From Vibrio qingdaonensis (GTDB lineage Bacteria; Pseudomonadota; Gammaproteobacteria; Enterobacterales; Vibrionaceae), in the NCBI RefSeq assembly GCF_026191675.1, contig NZ_JAKRRY010000001.1:372001-436000 (forward strand): a stretch of DNA of 64,000 nucleotides, written 5' to 3'. Below, piece by piece: positions 8,644 through 18,186 of this stretch. The notes beneath the pieces are model-generated. The model worked only from the letters and a program-made list of their open reading frames with translations. It made no database searches and was not told where the DNA came from. Positions within the stretch are counted from its first letter, which is position 1. Each line of letters opens with the position of its first letter. The translations under genes and the position numbers were made by a program.

Positions 8644-9156
8644 ATGAAAAAATGGCTTGCCGCTATGATGCTAGCAACAACCTCATTCTCTTCGCTTGCT
8701 GCAGATACTCAATGCCTTTCTGGTAAATATGATGCCTATGTCGACGCATCAATTAACTGGTATCAAGATTTAATTACGCTCACCACTGAGCAATATCCTG
8801 AGCTACAAGATGTCAGCCAATGGTTTTTAGAGGGTCGTAAAAACCACTTTGAACTCAATCGAGCGGCGGTGCACTACTACCTAGAAAACGATCAAAATAA
8901 AGTATCAACAGAGCGTCCTATTGAAAGTTGGTTGCAGCTCGAACAAAAAGACATCAAAATACTGTCTCAACGTAACGACGAACTGGGTAAGATTGCCGCG
9001 ACAAGCTTTGCTGACCGTCAAGCGACACCACATCAACAAAATTATGAGTTGCGCAGTGCCTTCGCCGACTTACTTAGCCATCCAAAGAAAATTGATTCCG
9101 CACTTAATAAGTACAACGATGCGATAACTAAAGTCGAAGCAACCCGTTGTAAATAG
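8644..9156 (+). CDS. Exported hypothetical protein
   Basis: A 170-residue protein with a clear Sec signal peptide (MKKWLAAMMLATTSFSSLA, cut before ADTQC) and a helical, charged mature part. It contains two mature cysteines, one at the start (TQCLSG) and one at the very end (ATRCK), which could form a disulfide in the periplasm. A strong ribosome site (AAAGGA) precedes the ATG and a good terminator follows, so it is a real gene in its own transcript. I do not recognise the family. The conserved neighbourhood suggests a Vibrio-lineage envelope protein. Confidence 0.75.
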   Translation: MKKWLAAMMLATTSFSSLAADTQCLSGKYDAYVDASINWYQDLITLTTEQYPELQDVSQWFLEGRKNHFELNRAAVHYYLENDQNKVSTERPIESWLQLEQKDIKILSQRNDELGKIAATSFADRQATPHQQNYELRSAFADLLSHPKKIDSALNKYNDAITKVEATRCK

Positions 9157-9169
9157 CGCCCCTACCGTG

Positions 9170-9194
9170 AAAGCTGGCTTTTTCGCCAGCTTTT
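9170..9194 (+). terminator. Rho-independent terminator
   Basis: AAAGCTGGC (9170-9178) pairs with GCCAGCTTT (9185-9193) around a 6-nt loop and ends in TTTT. It follows the exported hypothetical gene. Confidence 0.85.
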
Positions 9195-9335
9195 GCTTCT
9201 GAATTAGCCAAAAACTAGCCATTTTGTCTGTAGCACGGTGAAACTTTAGTTCTCAATTCAATTATTGGAAGACATTCTCGTTTAATTGGTTTAGATTGTG
9301 CCGCTTGCACCAATGGAATATTAGTAGATTACGAT

Positions 9336-11003
9336 ATGGTATCTGAGCAAAAAATTGCTAACGTCAGCTTTGAGAGCCTTCTTCGCATATTCACTATCCC
9401 TGAAGGACCAGATTCAACGCTGACACAAATAGAAGAAAGCTTATCGCAAAACCTTAATGAGTTTTTGCGAGAGCATATTGTGGCGGAAGAAAAACCGCTT
9501 TATGAAATTGAAAAAGATTTCTCTAGTGCGGTTATTCCCGAGCAGCCTGAATTCGTTTCAGAGCATACGCAGCACTTATTAGACACGCTGGTTTCTCATT
9601 CAGTACACACATCATCGCCAAGTTTCATTGGCCATATGACATCAGCGCTGCCCTATTTTTTGATGCCGCTATCTAAAATAATGATCGCGTTGAATCAAAA
9701 CCTCGTGAAGATTGAGACATCAAAAGCATTTACGCCCTTAGAGCGTCAAGTGCTAGGTATGCTGCACAAGCTTATTTACTCACAAGATGAACCCTTCTAT
9801 CAGCGCTGGATGCACAGTGCGAACCATTCTTTGGGCGCTTTCTGCTCTGGTGGGACCATCGCCAACATTACCGCGCTTTGGGTCGCACGAAACAACGCCT
9901 TAAGAGCCGACGGCGAATTTAAGGGTGTTGAACAAGAAGGTTTGTTCAAAGCCATGAAACATTTTGGCTATGAAGGGCTTGCCATTCTGGTGTCGGAGCG
10001 AGGTCATTATTCACTTAAAAAAGCCGCGGACATTCTTGGCATTGGTCAAGAAGGACTCGTCGCCGTAAAGACTGATAGTAATAACCGAATTTGCCCGCAA
10101 GACTTGCAACTGAAATTTGAACAGTTAAATAAGCAGCGTATCAAGCCGTTCGCAGTGATTGGCGTAGCTGGCACAACAGAAACAGGCCACGTCGATCCAT
10201 TGCGTGAAATCGCTCAAATCTGTGCACAAGAGCAATGCCATTTTCACGTGGATGCTGCATGGGGTGGCGCAACTTTGATGTCTGATAAGTATCGCCATTT
10301 GCTAGATGGTATTGAACTTGCTGATTCCGTCACCATAGACGCACATAAACAACTCTACATCCCAATGGGCGCTGGCATGGTGCTTTTCAAAAAGCCCGAT
10401 GCCATGAAAAGTATTGAACATCATGCTCAGTATATACTTCGCAAAGGATCCAAAGATCTTGGAAGCCACACATTAGAAGGCTCTCGTTCAGGTATGGCCA
10501 TGCTTGTATATGCAGCGATGCATATTATTAGTCGCCCTGGGTACGAATTACTCATTAACCAGAGCATCGAAAAAGCCAAGTTCTTTTCTGAATTGATCGA
10601 TAAACAGCACGATTTTGAATTAGTATCCAAGCCTGAGCTGTGTTTATTAACTTATCGTTATGTTCCTGAGTGTGCTAAACAGGCACTGAACATGGCGACA
10701 CCTGAACAAGTCACTCGCATCCATACACTTCTCAACGAGCTAACTAAGCTCATTCAGAAGAAGCAACGCGAAACCGGACGTTCTTTTGTGTCACGGACGC
10801 AATTGAATCCGACTCGATGGAGTGAACTCAATACCATAGTTTTTCGTGTAGTCTTAGCGAACCCACTCACCTCTACGGATGTTCTAAGAGCGGTGTTACA
10901 AGAACAACGTGAAATAGCGCAAGACAGTGGTGCGAACTTGGTCACTCAGATCGAACGCCTCGCGAAACAGATAACGCTTGCGCAGCATCATTCAGCTAAC
11001 TGA
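9336..11003 (+). CDS. panP: PLP-dependent aspartate 1-decarboxylase PanP
   Basis: A 555-residue group II PLP decarboxylase. The Vibrio enzyme PanP makes beta-alanine from aspartate for pantothenate and CoA synthesis, replacing PanD. Landmarks are SPSFIGHMTSALPYF near residue 91, the substrate/cofactor region FCSGGTIANITALWVARN (about 168-185), VIGVAGTTETGHVDPL, HVDAAWGG (cofactor Asp) and the PLP-binding lysine in TIDAHKQLYIPMGAG (about residue 335). Length and motifs match PanP rather than ordinary glutamate decarboxylase. The ribosome site is weak. It is monocistronic with a terminator at 11098-11134. The PanE-like reductase near 46 kb belongs to the same pathway family but is unlinked. Confidence 0.88.
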   Translation: MVSEQKIANVSFESLLRIFTIPEGPDSTLTQIEESLSQNLNEFLREHIVAEEKPLYEIEKDFSSAVIPEQPEFVSEHTQHLLDTLVSHSVHTSSPSFIGHMTSALPYFLMPLSKIMIALNQNLVKIETSKAFTPLERQVLGMLHKLIYSQDEPFYQRWMHSANHSLGAFCSGGTIANITALWVARNNALRADGEFKGVEQEGLFKAMKHFGYEGLAILVSERGHYSLKKAADILGIGQEGLVAVKTDSNNRICPQDLQLKFEQLNKQRIKPFAVIGVAGTTETGHVDPLREIAQICAQEQCHFHVDAAWGGATLMSDKYRHLLDGIELADSVTIDAHKQLYIPMGAGMVLFKKPDAMKSIEHHAQYILRKGSKDLGSHTLEGSRSGMAMLVYAAMHIISRPGYELLINQSIEKAKFFSELIDKQHDFELVSKPELCLLTYRYVPECAKQALNMATPEQVTRIHTLLNELTKLIQKKQRETGRSFVSRTQLNPTRWSELNTIVFRVVLANPLTSTDVLRAVLQEQREIAQDSGANLVTQIERLAKQITLAQHHSAN

Positions 11004-11097
11004 TGTATTGGTGAGTAATACCACAACTGTAGAAGAAATTAGATGCAACAATCACATTATGAAATTTTATTTCTATTTTGTGGCGCTAATACGGCGT

Positions 11098-11134
11098 AAA
11101 CGGGCTAGAAAAGCACTATTTTCGCCTGTTTTTT
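11098..11134 (+). terminator. Rho-independent terminator after panP
   Basis: AAACGGGC (11098-11105) pairs with GCCTGTTT (11124-11131) with one G-T pair, and an inner GAAAA/TTTTC stem extends it. A T run follows. It lies 95 nt past the panP stop. Confidence 0.65.
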
Positions 11135-11399
11135 GTCCATTTGTTTTTTTCTTCCAGAATTTTGTTTGATGCCTGTCATATTCTAAAGATTTCATGTGAC
11201 CTTTTGTTACAGCTGACTGGCTTGTTCGTTTATACTGAACTTATGGAGTTAGCGCGCGTCGACAGTGACTCTATTCGTTAAATAAAGTCACTATATAAAA
11301 TCGATATTGATACAGAACCCACTAATCTACCCCTAGATTAATGGCACCTTATCAAACTATTATGCGCTAACAAGATGTTCTCTTTACCCTGTGAACACT

Positions 11400-12254
11400 A
11401 TGAATACATTAGAGAAAATCCAAAAGAACTTAGAAAATTTCAGCAAATCTGAAAGAAAGGTAGCAGAAGTTATAATGGCATCTCCCCAGACGGCCATTCA
11501 CTCTAGCATTGCTACCTTAGCGAAAATGGCAGATGTCAGTGAACCGACGGTAAACCGTTTTTGTCGACGACTCGACACAAAAGGGTTTCCTGATTTTAAA
11601 CTGCATTTGGCGCAAAGCCTTGCTAATGGCACACCCTACGTCAACAGAAATGTTGAGGAAGATGATGGTCCCGACGCCTACACCCACAAGATCTTTGAAT
11701 CGACAATGGCGTGTTTGGATGTGGCAAAAAACAGCTTAGACTCCATGCAGATCAATCGCGCGGTTGACCTACTAACGCAAGCGAAAAGAATCTCATTTTT
11801 TGGACTCGGTGCGTCATCTTCTGTCGCCCGTGATGCACAAAACAAATTTATTCGCTTCAACATCCCAATTTCTTGTTATGAAGACGTTGTGATGCAAAGA
11901 ATGAGTTGCATTAACTGTTCAGATAATGATGTTATTGTGCTTATTTCGCACACTGGCCGAACAAAGAGTCAGGTAGAAATTGCACATCTTGCCCGTGAAA
12001 ATGGTGCCACGGTTATTGCGGTTACAGCAAAAGACTCGCCACTGGATAAAGCCAGTTCACTGTCTATTACGGTTGACGTGCCGGAAGACACTGATGTGTA
12101 CATGCCAATGGCTAGCCGTGTCGTGCAAATGACCATTATCGATGTTCTTGCTACTGGCTTTACACTGCGACGTGGTAGTCGCTTCAGAGACAATCTGAAA
12201 CGTGTAAAAGAAGTCCTAAAAGACTCCCGCTACGATAAGCTGCCTAATTTTTAA
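11400..12254 (+). CDS. hexR: RpiR-family transcriptional regulator HexR
   Basis: A 284-residue regulator of central carbon metabolism (Entner-Doudoroff and glycolytic/gluconeogenic genes) that releases DNA on binding 2-keto-3-deoxy-6-phosphogluconate. The N-terminal HTH_6 domain (1-77) contains SKSERKVAEVI and VSEPTVNRFCRRLDTKGFPDFK. The SIS sugar-phosphate domain (about 120-260) contains FFGLGASSSVARDAQNKF and VVLISHTGRTKS. The closing segment FTLRRGSRFRDNLKRVKEVL is almost as in E. coli HexR. I start it at the ATG at 11400; an in-frame GTG at 11391 is possible. The 265 bases after the panP terminator hold a weak hairpin (AGTGACT 11264-11270 / AGTCACT 11286-11292) but no clear HexR operator. 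Confidence 0.92.
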   Translation: MNTLEKIQKNLENFSKSERKVAEVIMASPQTAIHSSIATLAKMADVSEPTVNRFCRRLDTKGFPDFKLHLAQSLANGTPYVNRNVEEDDGPDAYTHKIFESTMACLDVAKNSLDSMQINRAVDLLTQAKRISFFGLGASSSVARDAQNKFIRFNIPISCYEDVVMQRMSCINCSDNDVIVLISHTGRTKSQVEIAHLARENGATVIAVTAKDSPLDKASSLSITVDVPEDTDVYMPMASRVVQMTIIDVLATGFTLRRGSRFRDNLKRVKEVLKDSRYDKLPNF

Positions 12255-12273
12255 TCCAGCTGCAAACAAACAT

Positions 12274-12301
12274 AAAAAGAGAGGTTAACGCCTCTCTTTT
12301 T
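12274..12301. terminator. Bidirectional terminator between hexR and the alcohol dehydrogenase gene
   Basis: AAAAAGAGAGG (12274-12284) and CCTCTCTTTTT (12291-12301) form an 11-bp stem with a 6-nt loop between two convergent genes, flanked by A and T runs. Confidence 0.88.
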
Positions 12302-12317
12302 TTATCCCTTCTCACCC

Positions 12318-13544
12318 TTAATCGGTTTCAATTGGATTATTTCTATACTCCACCTGTACTTGCTCTTCTGTGACCCTATCTCGCGAGTCGCACTGACACT
12401 GACATACTTGATTTAAAATATGCTCTAACCGATCGACAGTTAAAGGCAATGGATTACCTTTAATGGCAACGGATTTCATTGCGTCTGCTGCAACAACATC
12501 AAATGGTGTATGGCAAACACCAAAATCGGATAATTTAGGCAACTCTAAACGCTCTAAAATCATTGTGACCCATACAATCCCATCTTCGATCGACGCATCC
12601 GATCGTGACGTTAGAATCTGAGCAATATGACGATAACGATTTAGCACGTCACTGCGTCCAGCCCGCTTCGCAGCTTTCACATTTTCAGTCATAACATGAG
12701 GCGCTAATTGCGCGGTGATCACACTATGAGGGGCTGAAATTTTACCGCCTAATGCAGAGGCAAGCCCATGTGCCGCCCCGAGTTTAGCATTGGTAATTGC
12801 CATGCCACCAAGCATCGCGGCAAAAGAAAGATCCGCGCGCGCTTTAGGGTTGTCTTGCTTACAACCTGAAATTATAGATTGGCTTAACCTTCTTAGCCCT
12901 TCCTCACAGACCATGTCCGTAAGAGGGTTTGGCTCACCACATACATAGGCTTCCATCAGATGCGTAAACGCATCCATTGCCCCCCTCCCTGAAGTGTAAG
13001 CATCCGTCCCATAAGTCAGCACCGGATCGACAATCGCGACGTCTGGTAACATGTCAGGACTTCTCAAGCTCACTTTTACCTTATCTTGTCCTGATTTCAA
13101 TACCGCATTTTTCGTCACTTCCGCTCCTGTACTCGCGGTCGTTGGAATCGCAATCATTGGGATTGGTTTTGTTTTTAACGGTACATTTCTCCCCACCACT
13201 TCAACATAGTCATAAACGTCACCTTGATTGGGGATGATGGCAGCCAGGGCTTTGCCCATATCTAAAACACTTCCACCGCCAATCGCAATCACCATATCTG
13301 GGTTAAAACGACGCCCCATAATCGCCGTTTCTTCCACCATAGTAATATTCGGTTCGCCGCAGATAGCAACATGCTGATAGCGCATATTTTGACTGTGAAG
13401 ATAATGGATGACAGGTTCGGCGCGTTGCCTATCCTGCCCTGTTACAAGTAATACACTGTAGCCAAATTGGTTAATGATAGAGAGAGACGATTGCAATGCA
13501 CCTTCGCCAAATACGATACGACTCGAAGTCATAAACTGAAACAT
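12318..13544 (-). CDS. Iron-containing alcohol dehydrogenase
   Basis: A 408-residue group III (iron-type) alcohol dehydrogenase. Two domains: an N-terminal NAD-binding part with the GGGSVLDMGKALA loop and IPTTASTGAEVT, and a C-terminal helical metal-binding part. The metal ligands are in GRGAMDAFTHLMEAY (Asp, His), GAAHGLASALG (His) and APHSVITAQLAPHV (His in the second family signature). Start set at ATG 13544 because AAGGATATT precedes it; the longer frame to 13580 lacks such a site. The tail beyond residue 380 (CQCQCDSRDR) is unusual in its three close cysteines. Substrate cannot be read from sequence. The same gene lies between hexR and grxA in V. cholerae. Confidence 0.88.
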   Translation of the reverse strand: MFQFMTSSRIVFGEGALQSSLSIINQFGYSVLLVTGQDRQRAEPVIHYLHSQNMRYQHVAICGEPNITMVEETAIMGRRFNPDMVIAIGGGSVLDMGKALAAIIPNQGDVYDYVEVVGRNVPLKTKPIPMIAIPTTASTGAEVTKNAVLKSGQDKVKVSLRSPDMLPDVAIVDPVLTYGTDAYTSGRGAMDAFTHLMEAYVCGEPNPLTDMVCEEGLRRLSQSIISGCKQDNPKARADLSFAAMLGGMAITNAKLGAAHGLASALGGKISAPHSVITAQLAPHVMTENVKAAKRAGRSDVLNRYRHIAQILTSRSDASIEDGIVWVTMILERLELPKLSDFGVCHTPFDVVAADAMKSVAIKGNPLPLTVDRLEHILNQVCQCQCDSRDRVTEEQVQVEYRNNPIETD

Positions 13545-14047
13545 ACCAATATCCTTTCGGTATATCGTCAAGCTCACCATTACACCATTGTCGATTTAGC
13601 TTCTATGCTAGAAACTTAAGTCTCAGCATATAGACGATTCATCCGATGCTAAAAACCTAAAGCGCAGTGTCGTTGAAGTTCAAAATACGACATTGAAAAA
13701 GTGGTGTCTCAAATTGCAAGCCCTGTCGATAGTAAAAACACATGAGAGTTATAAGCCACTAATAGCATGCAGTGACCTGAGAAATGAAAAGTTGATATAA
13801 ACCAATCAACATACGTTTTACCCATTTTTAAATTCGCAATTTCGGTATGAGTCACAACATAAACTCATCCATTGACGCTGCAAACTGACTAACATATGCA
13901 CTAATAGGTTTTACCTATGGTAGTGAGTGGTATTTCCGGCTTTATTTCCTTTTCATCTTAAGGCATAGTTATCGTCATACACTATAAGAGCCGAGTTAAT
14001 CAAACTCCTAGTGCTTAGTAAGAATTTAATCTTCAAGGAGAAAGTCA
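13545..14047. other. Intergenic region, about 500 bases, between divergent genes
   Basis: Divergent promoter region for the alcohol dehydrogenase (leftward) and grxA (rightward). It is AT-rich with no ORF above about 20 codons that has a ribosome site, no strong hairpin and no recognised operator. The grxA ribosome site (CAAGGAGAAAG) ends it. I see nothing else. Confidence 0.5.
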
Positions 14048-14314
14048 ATGTTTGTCGTAATTTTTGGTCGTCCAGGTTGTCCATTCTGTGTTCGTGCAAA
14101 AGAGCATGCAGAAACGTTAAAAGCTAAACGTGACGATTTCAACTTCCGCTATGTTGACATCCACGCGGAAGGTATCTCTAAAGCTGACCTAGAGAAAACC
14201 GTTGGTAAGCCCGTTGAAACCGTTCCTCAAATTTTTATCGATCAAGACCATATTGGTGGTTGTACGGAATTTGAAGCGTATGCAAAAGAAAATCTAGGTC
14301 TTTTCGACGAATAA
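14048..14314 (+). CDS. grxA: Glutaredoxin 1
   Basis: An 88-residue dithiol glutaredoxin of the GrxA class, which uses glutathione to reduce disulfides, including in ribonucleotide reductase. The redox motif CPFC is at residues 11-14 (FGRPGCPFCVRA). The cis-proline is in VETVPQIFID and the glutathione-binding GGCTEFEAY follows. Length is like E. coli GrxA (85). A very strong ribosome site (AAGGAGAAAGTC) suggests high expression. It has its own terminator at 14356-14384. In E. coli grxA also adjoins a YbjL-family neighbourhood. Confidence 0.94.
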   Translation: MFVVIFGRPGCPFCVRAKEHAETLKAKRDDFNFRYVDIHAEGISKADLEKTVGKPVETVPQIFIDQDHIGGCTEFEAYAKENLGLFDE

Positions 14315-14355
14315 CTCACTGTCTAATCAACAGTATAGTTGAAAGAATCACACTT

Positions 14356-14384
14356 AAAGCCAACTGTAATGAGTTGGCTTTTTT
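14356..14384 (+). terminator. Rho-independent terminator after grxA
   Basis: AAAGCCAACT (14356-14365) pairs with AGTTGGCTTT (14372-14381), loop GTAATG, followed by more T residues. Confidence 0.9.
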
Positions 14385-14576
14385 ATTGGGATCTATATCA
14401 ATATTGCGACAAAGCTATACCAAATTGCTATTGACCCGCCACGAGTAAGTCAGAGAATCCCCACAATATGTAATCTAATGGTCAAACTTAAAAAAAATCA
14501 CTTATCTTTTTGATTATTTCCGCTACAATCGCCACACTTTATAACCCACTCAACTTCGTTGCTTCGAGTCGCTACA

Positions 14577-16259
14577 GTGAACATTGACGTAGTACAATTG
14601 TTAGATCAAAACCCTATCCTCCTTATTTTTGTCGCCTTAGCGATTGGCCTTGCATTTGGCAAAATTCGCTTTGGAAGTCTTCAGCTCGGTAACTCCATTG
14701 GTGTATTAATCACCTCACTGGTTATGGGACACCTTGGATTCTCATTTAACGCCGAAGCACTCACCATCGGATTCATGCTGTTTATTTACTGTGTCGGTAT
14801 TGAAGCAGGACCAAACTTTTTTGGTATCTTCTTTCGAGATGGTAAGCACTACCTCATCCTAAGTTTAGTGGTGCTGGTCACGGCATTAACGGTGACCTAT
14901 TTTGCAAGCCATTACTTAGGGTTAGATTACGGACTCTCAGCTGGGGTTATGGCTGGAGCTCTTACGGCAACACCTGTGCTCGTGGGGGCGCAAGACGCGT
15001 TGAACTCTGGTCTGGCCACCATTCCACGCGGTATGGATTTTGGTTTGGTTCTAGAAAACCTCTCCGTCGGCTACGCCATGGCGTATTTGATTGGTCTTAT
15101 CAGTATGATTATGCTGGCCAAACTATTGCCGAAACTACAAAAGCAGAATTTACACGATTCTGCTCAACAAATTGCTCAAGAGCGCGGTCTTGGCGGCTCT
15201 AGTCAACGTAAAGTGTATCTTCCAATAATTCGAGCCTACCGAGTGGGGCAAGAGTTAATTGACTGGACTGACGGCAAAAACCTCCGTGAGCTTGGCATCT
15301 ATCGTCAAACGGGGTGTTATATCGAACGAATTCGTCGTAATGGTATCCTTGCCCACCCTGACGGAGATGCGATTTTACAAGAAGGCGATGAAATCGCGCT
15401 TGTTGGTTTCCCTGACAGTCATGCACGTTTGGACCCAAGCTTTAGAAATGGCAAAGAAGTGTTTGATCGTAACCTACTTGACCTTCGCATCGTTGAAGAA
15501 GAGATTGTTGTTAAGAGTGATAATATTGCAGGAAAGAGTTTATCAAATCTTAACCTGTCAGAGTTTGGCTGCTTTCTAAACCGCGTAGTTCGCGCTCAAA
15601 TCGAAATGCCGATGGATGCTAATATCGTTCTTGCTAAAGGTGATATTTTGCAAGTCAGTGGTGAGAAAAGCCGCGTGTTAGGACTTGCTGAAAAAGTTGG
15701 CTTTATCTCCATACATAGCCAAATGGCAGACCTGCTTGCATTTTGCAGCTTCTTCATTTTAGGCATCATGTTTGGTTTGATTACCATGACATTTGGTCAG
15801 GTATCGTTTGGTTTAGGCAATGCTGTTGGGCTACTGCTTTCAGGCATCACACTTGGTTTCCTTCGGGCAAATCACCCTACTTTTGGTTACGTGCCACAAG
15901 GTGCCCTCAATATGGTCAAAGATCTGGGGCTGATGTTTTTCATGGTTGGAATCGGGTTAAGCGCAGGCGGTAAAATGTTTGAGCACCTAACTCAAGTTGG
16001 CCCGCAAGTGATTGTTATCGCATTCTTAGTCAGCGTCGTGCCGGTCGTACTTGCCTATCTAGTCGGCGCGTACTTCTTGAAGATGAATCGCGCGCTTCTT
16101 ATCGGTGCTATTGTCGGAGCGAGAACATGTGCTCCTGCGATGGATGTAGTGAACGAACATGCGCGGTCAACCATCCCAGCGCTTGGCTATGCCGGTACTT
16201 ATGCCATCGCGAATATATTAATGACCCTCGCCGGCACCATACTGATTATTCTGTCTTAA
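14577..16259 (+). CDS. YbjL-family putative transporter (aspartate:alanine exchanger type)
   Basis: A 560-residue inner-membrane protein of the aspartate:alanine exchanger (AAE) family, E. coli YbjL type. Layout: five or six membrane segments (about 10-185), a cytoplasmic middle with two TrkA-C (RCK_C) regulatory domains (about 200-365; the first holds [26 protein letters not shown] in two parts), then a second membrane block (about 375-560). The paired motifs [16 protein letters not shown] and [16 protein letters not shown] in the two halves are typical of the family. I place the start at the GTG at 14577 (MNIDVVQLL); an upstream TTG is less likely. The substrate is unproven. A terminator follows at 16294. 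Confidence 0.85.
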   Translation: MNIDVVQLLDQNPILLIFVALAIGLAFGKIRFGSLQLGNSIGVLITSLVMGHLGFSFNAEALTIGFMLFIYCVGIEAGPNFFGIFFRDGKHYLILSLVVLVTALTVTYFASHYLGLDYGLSAGVMAGALTATPVLVGAQDALNSGLATIPRGMDFGLVLENLSVGYAMAYLIGLISMIMLAKLLPKLQKQNLHDSAQQIAQERGLGGSSQRKVYLPIIRAYRVGQELIDWTDGKNLRELGIYRQTGCYIERIRRNGILAHPDGDAILQEGDEIALVGFPDSHARLDPSFRNGKEVFDRNLLDLRIVEEEIVVKSDNIAGKSLSNLNLSEFGCFLNRVVRAQIEMPMDANIVLAKGDILQVSGEKSRVLGLAEKVGFISIHSQMADLLAFCSFFILGIMFGLITMTFGQVSFGLGNAVGLLLSGITLGFLRANHPTFGYVPQGALNMVKDLGLMFFMVGIGLSAGGKMFEHLTQVGPQVIVIAFLVSVVPVVLAYLVGAYFLKMNRALLIGAIVGARTCAPAMDVVNEHARSTIPALGYAGTYAIANILMTLAGTILIILS

Positions 16260-16293
16260 CTTAGCTACGTTAGAAACGCCTCACCTTAAACAC

Positions 16294-16323
16294 GAAAAGG
16301 ATGCCTACGGCATCCTTTTCTTT
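16294..16323. terminator. Bidirectional terminator between the YbjL-like and MppA-like genes
   Basis: GAAAAGGATGCC (16294-16305) and GGCATCCTTTTC (16309-16320) form a 12-bp stem with a 3-nt loop between convergent genes; TTTT follows on the plus strand. Confidence 0.88.
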
Positions 16324-16370
16324 TACTCACACGCTTAAGTGTCGCGTAAACATGACGACTACTGCTTGTG

Positions 16371-18014
16371 CTATTGTCCCAACACGTATAAATCTTTAGA
16401 GTAGATCCGCCCTTCTACGTTATTAATGGGAAATCCGCCAATCGTTGGGCGAACCAGCCTAGCCTGCATGTAATAATAAATGGGGGCGATCGGCATGTCT
16501 TCCACTAAAACGGCTTCCGCCGCATCGTAGTATTGATTACGTGCTTCAATGTCAGTGGCAGTTAACGCACTACTGATTTTTTGATCGTAGGCATCACTCT
16601 TGTAAAAGGCTCTATTGCCAGCACTATCGGACGTCATTAAAGATAAGAATGTCGACGCTTCATTATAGTCACCACACCAAGAGGTTCGTAAAATATCAAA
16701 GTCCCCTTCTCGACGAGCCACTAGATAGGATTTCCATTCTTGATTTTCTAACACCACTTTTGCGCCTAAGTTCTTCTTCATCATTGAAGAAATGGCAACT
16801 GCAATAGATTTATTACTCTCACTGGTATTATAAAGCAACTTAACATCTAAGGGGTTGTCAATGCCATAGCCTGCTTCCGATAACCATTGTCTGGCTTGTT
16901 GATCTCTTTGTTCTTGGGCCCAACGGCTATAGTCTGGTTGAGTGGCGGTAAACCCCGCAACATACTGATGAGCAAACGTATAAGCAGGAATATTACCAAC
17001 CTGAGTAATACCGTTCGTTATCACATCCCTCATAATCGTGTAAGACACCGCCTTGCGAACTCGCACGTCGTTAAAAGGCGCTCGTGTTGTATTAAACGCA
17101 TAGTAATAAGTACATAGTAACGGTACGACTTTATACGCGTCTTGTTGCTCCTTCTTTAACTTTGCCGCCATCTGAGCAGGTACGTCTGAAGTAATGTCAA
17201 CTTCACCGGTCAAATAACGATTTAAAGCTGCGGTTTGACTTTCAAAAGGAATAAACGTCACCGAATTTAACACGGTGTTTGAGTTATCCCAATAATCACT
17301 ATTTCTTGTCAGTTCAATACGCTCATTCACGACCCACTGCTTTAAAGTGAATGCACCATTTGAAACAAGCACGCCCGCTCGCGCCCACTTGTCACCATTT
17401 GCTTTCATCGAGGCTTGATGGACTGGCATCATCGATGTATGCCCCGTCATTGCCACAAAATAAGGCACGGCACTGTCGAGTTTAAATTCTAGGGTGTGGT
17501 TATCAATCGCTTTAACACCCAGTTCCGATACCGGTTTCTCACCATTTAAGATCATCGCGATATTATTGATCTTCGTCATCTTCAAATACCAGCCGTTTGG
17601 CGAAGCGGTGGCCGGGTCAACAGCTCTCTTTAACGCAAAAACGAAATCAGAAGCGACGACTGGATCTCCATTTGACCATTTTGCATCAGAGCGGAGGTGG
17701 AAAATAAACGTTTTATTATCCTTGGTTTCCCATGACTCTGCGACGCCAGGAATCACGTTCCCATCGGCATCTTGAATCACTAAACCTTCAAACAAATCCC
17801 GAATGACATGCATTTCAGGTAACCCCTCTGCCTTAGCAGGGTCTAACGTCGCGACTTCAGCGTCATTCCCTCTCACAACATGCTGATTAGGGGCTAATTG
17901 CACCTGGTCGGGCAACTGTGCAGTATAAGCAGTTGAGGGAAGAAGAATAGTGAAAGCAGATAAGAGTATAAATGGCGTCAATGACACCCTCTGACGTTTA
18001 CTGTTTTTTTTCAT
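16371..18014 (-). CDS. mppA: Periplasmic peptide-binding protein (OppA/MppA family)
   Basis: A 547-residue extracytoplasmic solute-binding protein family 5 member that would bind oligopeptides in the periplasm and feed the Opp ABC transporter; MppA binds the murein tripeptide. A signal peptide with a basic start (MKKNSKRQRVSLTP) and AYTA cleavage region is visible. Family motifs are VVRGNDAEVATLDPAKAEG, DLFEGLVIQDADGNVIPGVA, and FHLRSDAKWSNGDPVVASDFVFALKR in two parts. I chose the ATG at 18014, just before the signal peptide; frames reaching 18053 or 18116 add unlikely residues. No Opp permease genes adjoin it, as is usual for MppA. Divergent mpaA supports a murein-peptide role, but OppA is the alternative. 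Confidence 0.75.
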   Translation of the reverse strand: MKKNSKRQRVSLTPFILLSAFTILLPSTAYTAQLPDQVQLAPNQHVVRGNDAEVATLDPAKAEGLPEMHVIRDLFEGLVIQDADGNVIPGVAESWETKDNKTFIFHLRSDAKWSNGDPVVASDFVFALKRAVDPATASPNGWYLKMTKINNIAMILNGEKPVSELGVKAIDNHTLEFKLDSAVPYFVAMTGHTSMMPVHQASMKANGDKWARAGVLVSNGAFTLKQWVVNERIELTRNSDYWDNSNTVLNSVTFIPFESQTAALNRYLTGEVDITSDVPAQMAAKLKKEQQDAYKVVPLLCTYYYAFNTTRAPFNDVRVRKAVSYTIMRDVITNGITQVGNIPAYTFAHQYVAGFTATQPDYSRWAQEQRDQQARQWLSEAGYGIDNPLDVKLLYNTSESNKSIAVAISSMMKKNLGAKVVLENQEWKSYLVARREGDFDILRTSWCGDYNEASTFLSLMTSDSAGNRAFYKSDAYDQKISSALTATDIEARNQYYDAAEAVLVEDMPIAPIYYYMQARLVRPTIGGFPINNVEGRIYSKDLYVLGQ

Positions 18015-18186
18015 AGAGACGTATCCAACATTCCATGTATATTGATTGTTCATACGAGGGTACCAAATCAGTGAACTATCGTATGAGCAGAGGTAAGTTA
18101 TAATTAACAAGCTCACCTACACTTTTATCACAGGCAAATCCATAAAGCCGTGAGGTTATCCCAAGTAATGAGCTTCGAGGTAGTCT

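Noticed and set aside
13793..13812. TTGAT...ATCAA pair upstream of grxA as an FNR box
   Set aside because: The half sites are separated by eight bases instead of four.
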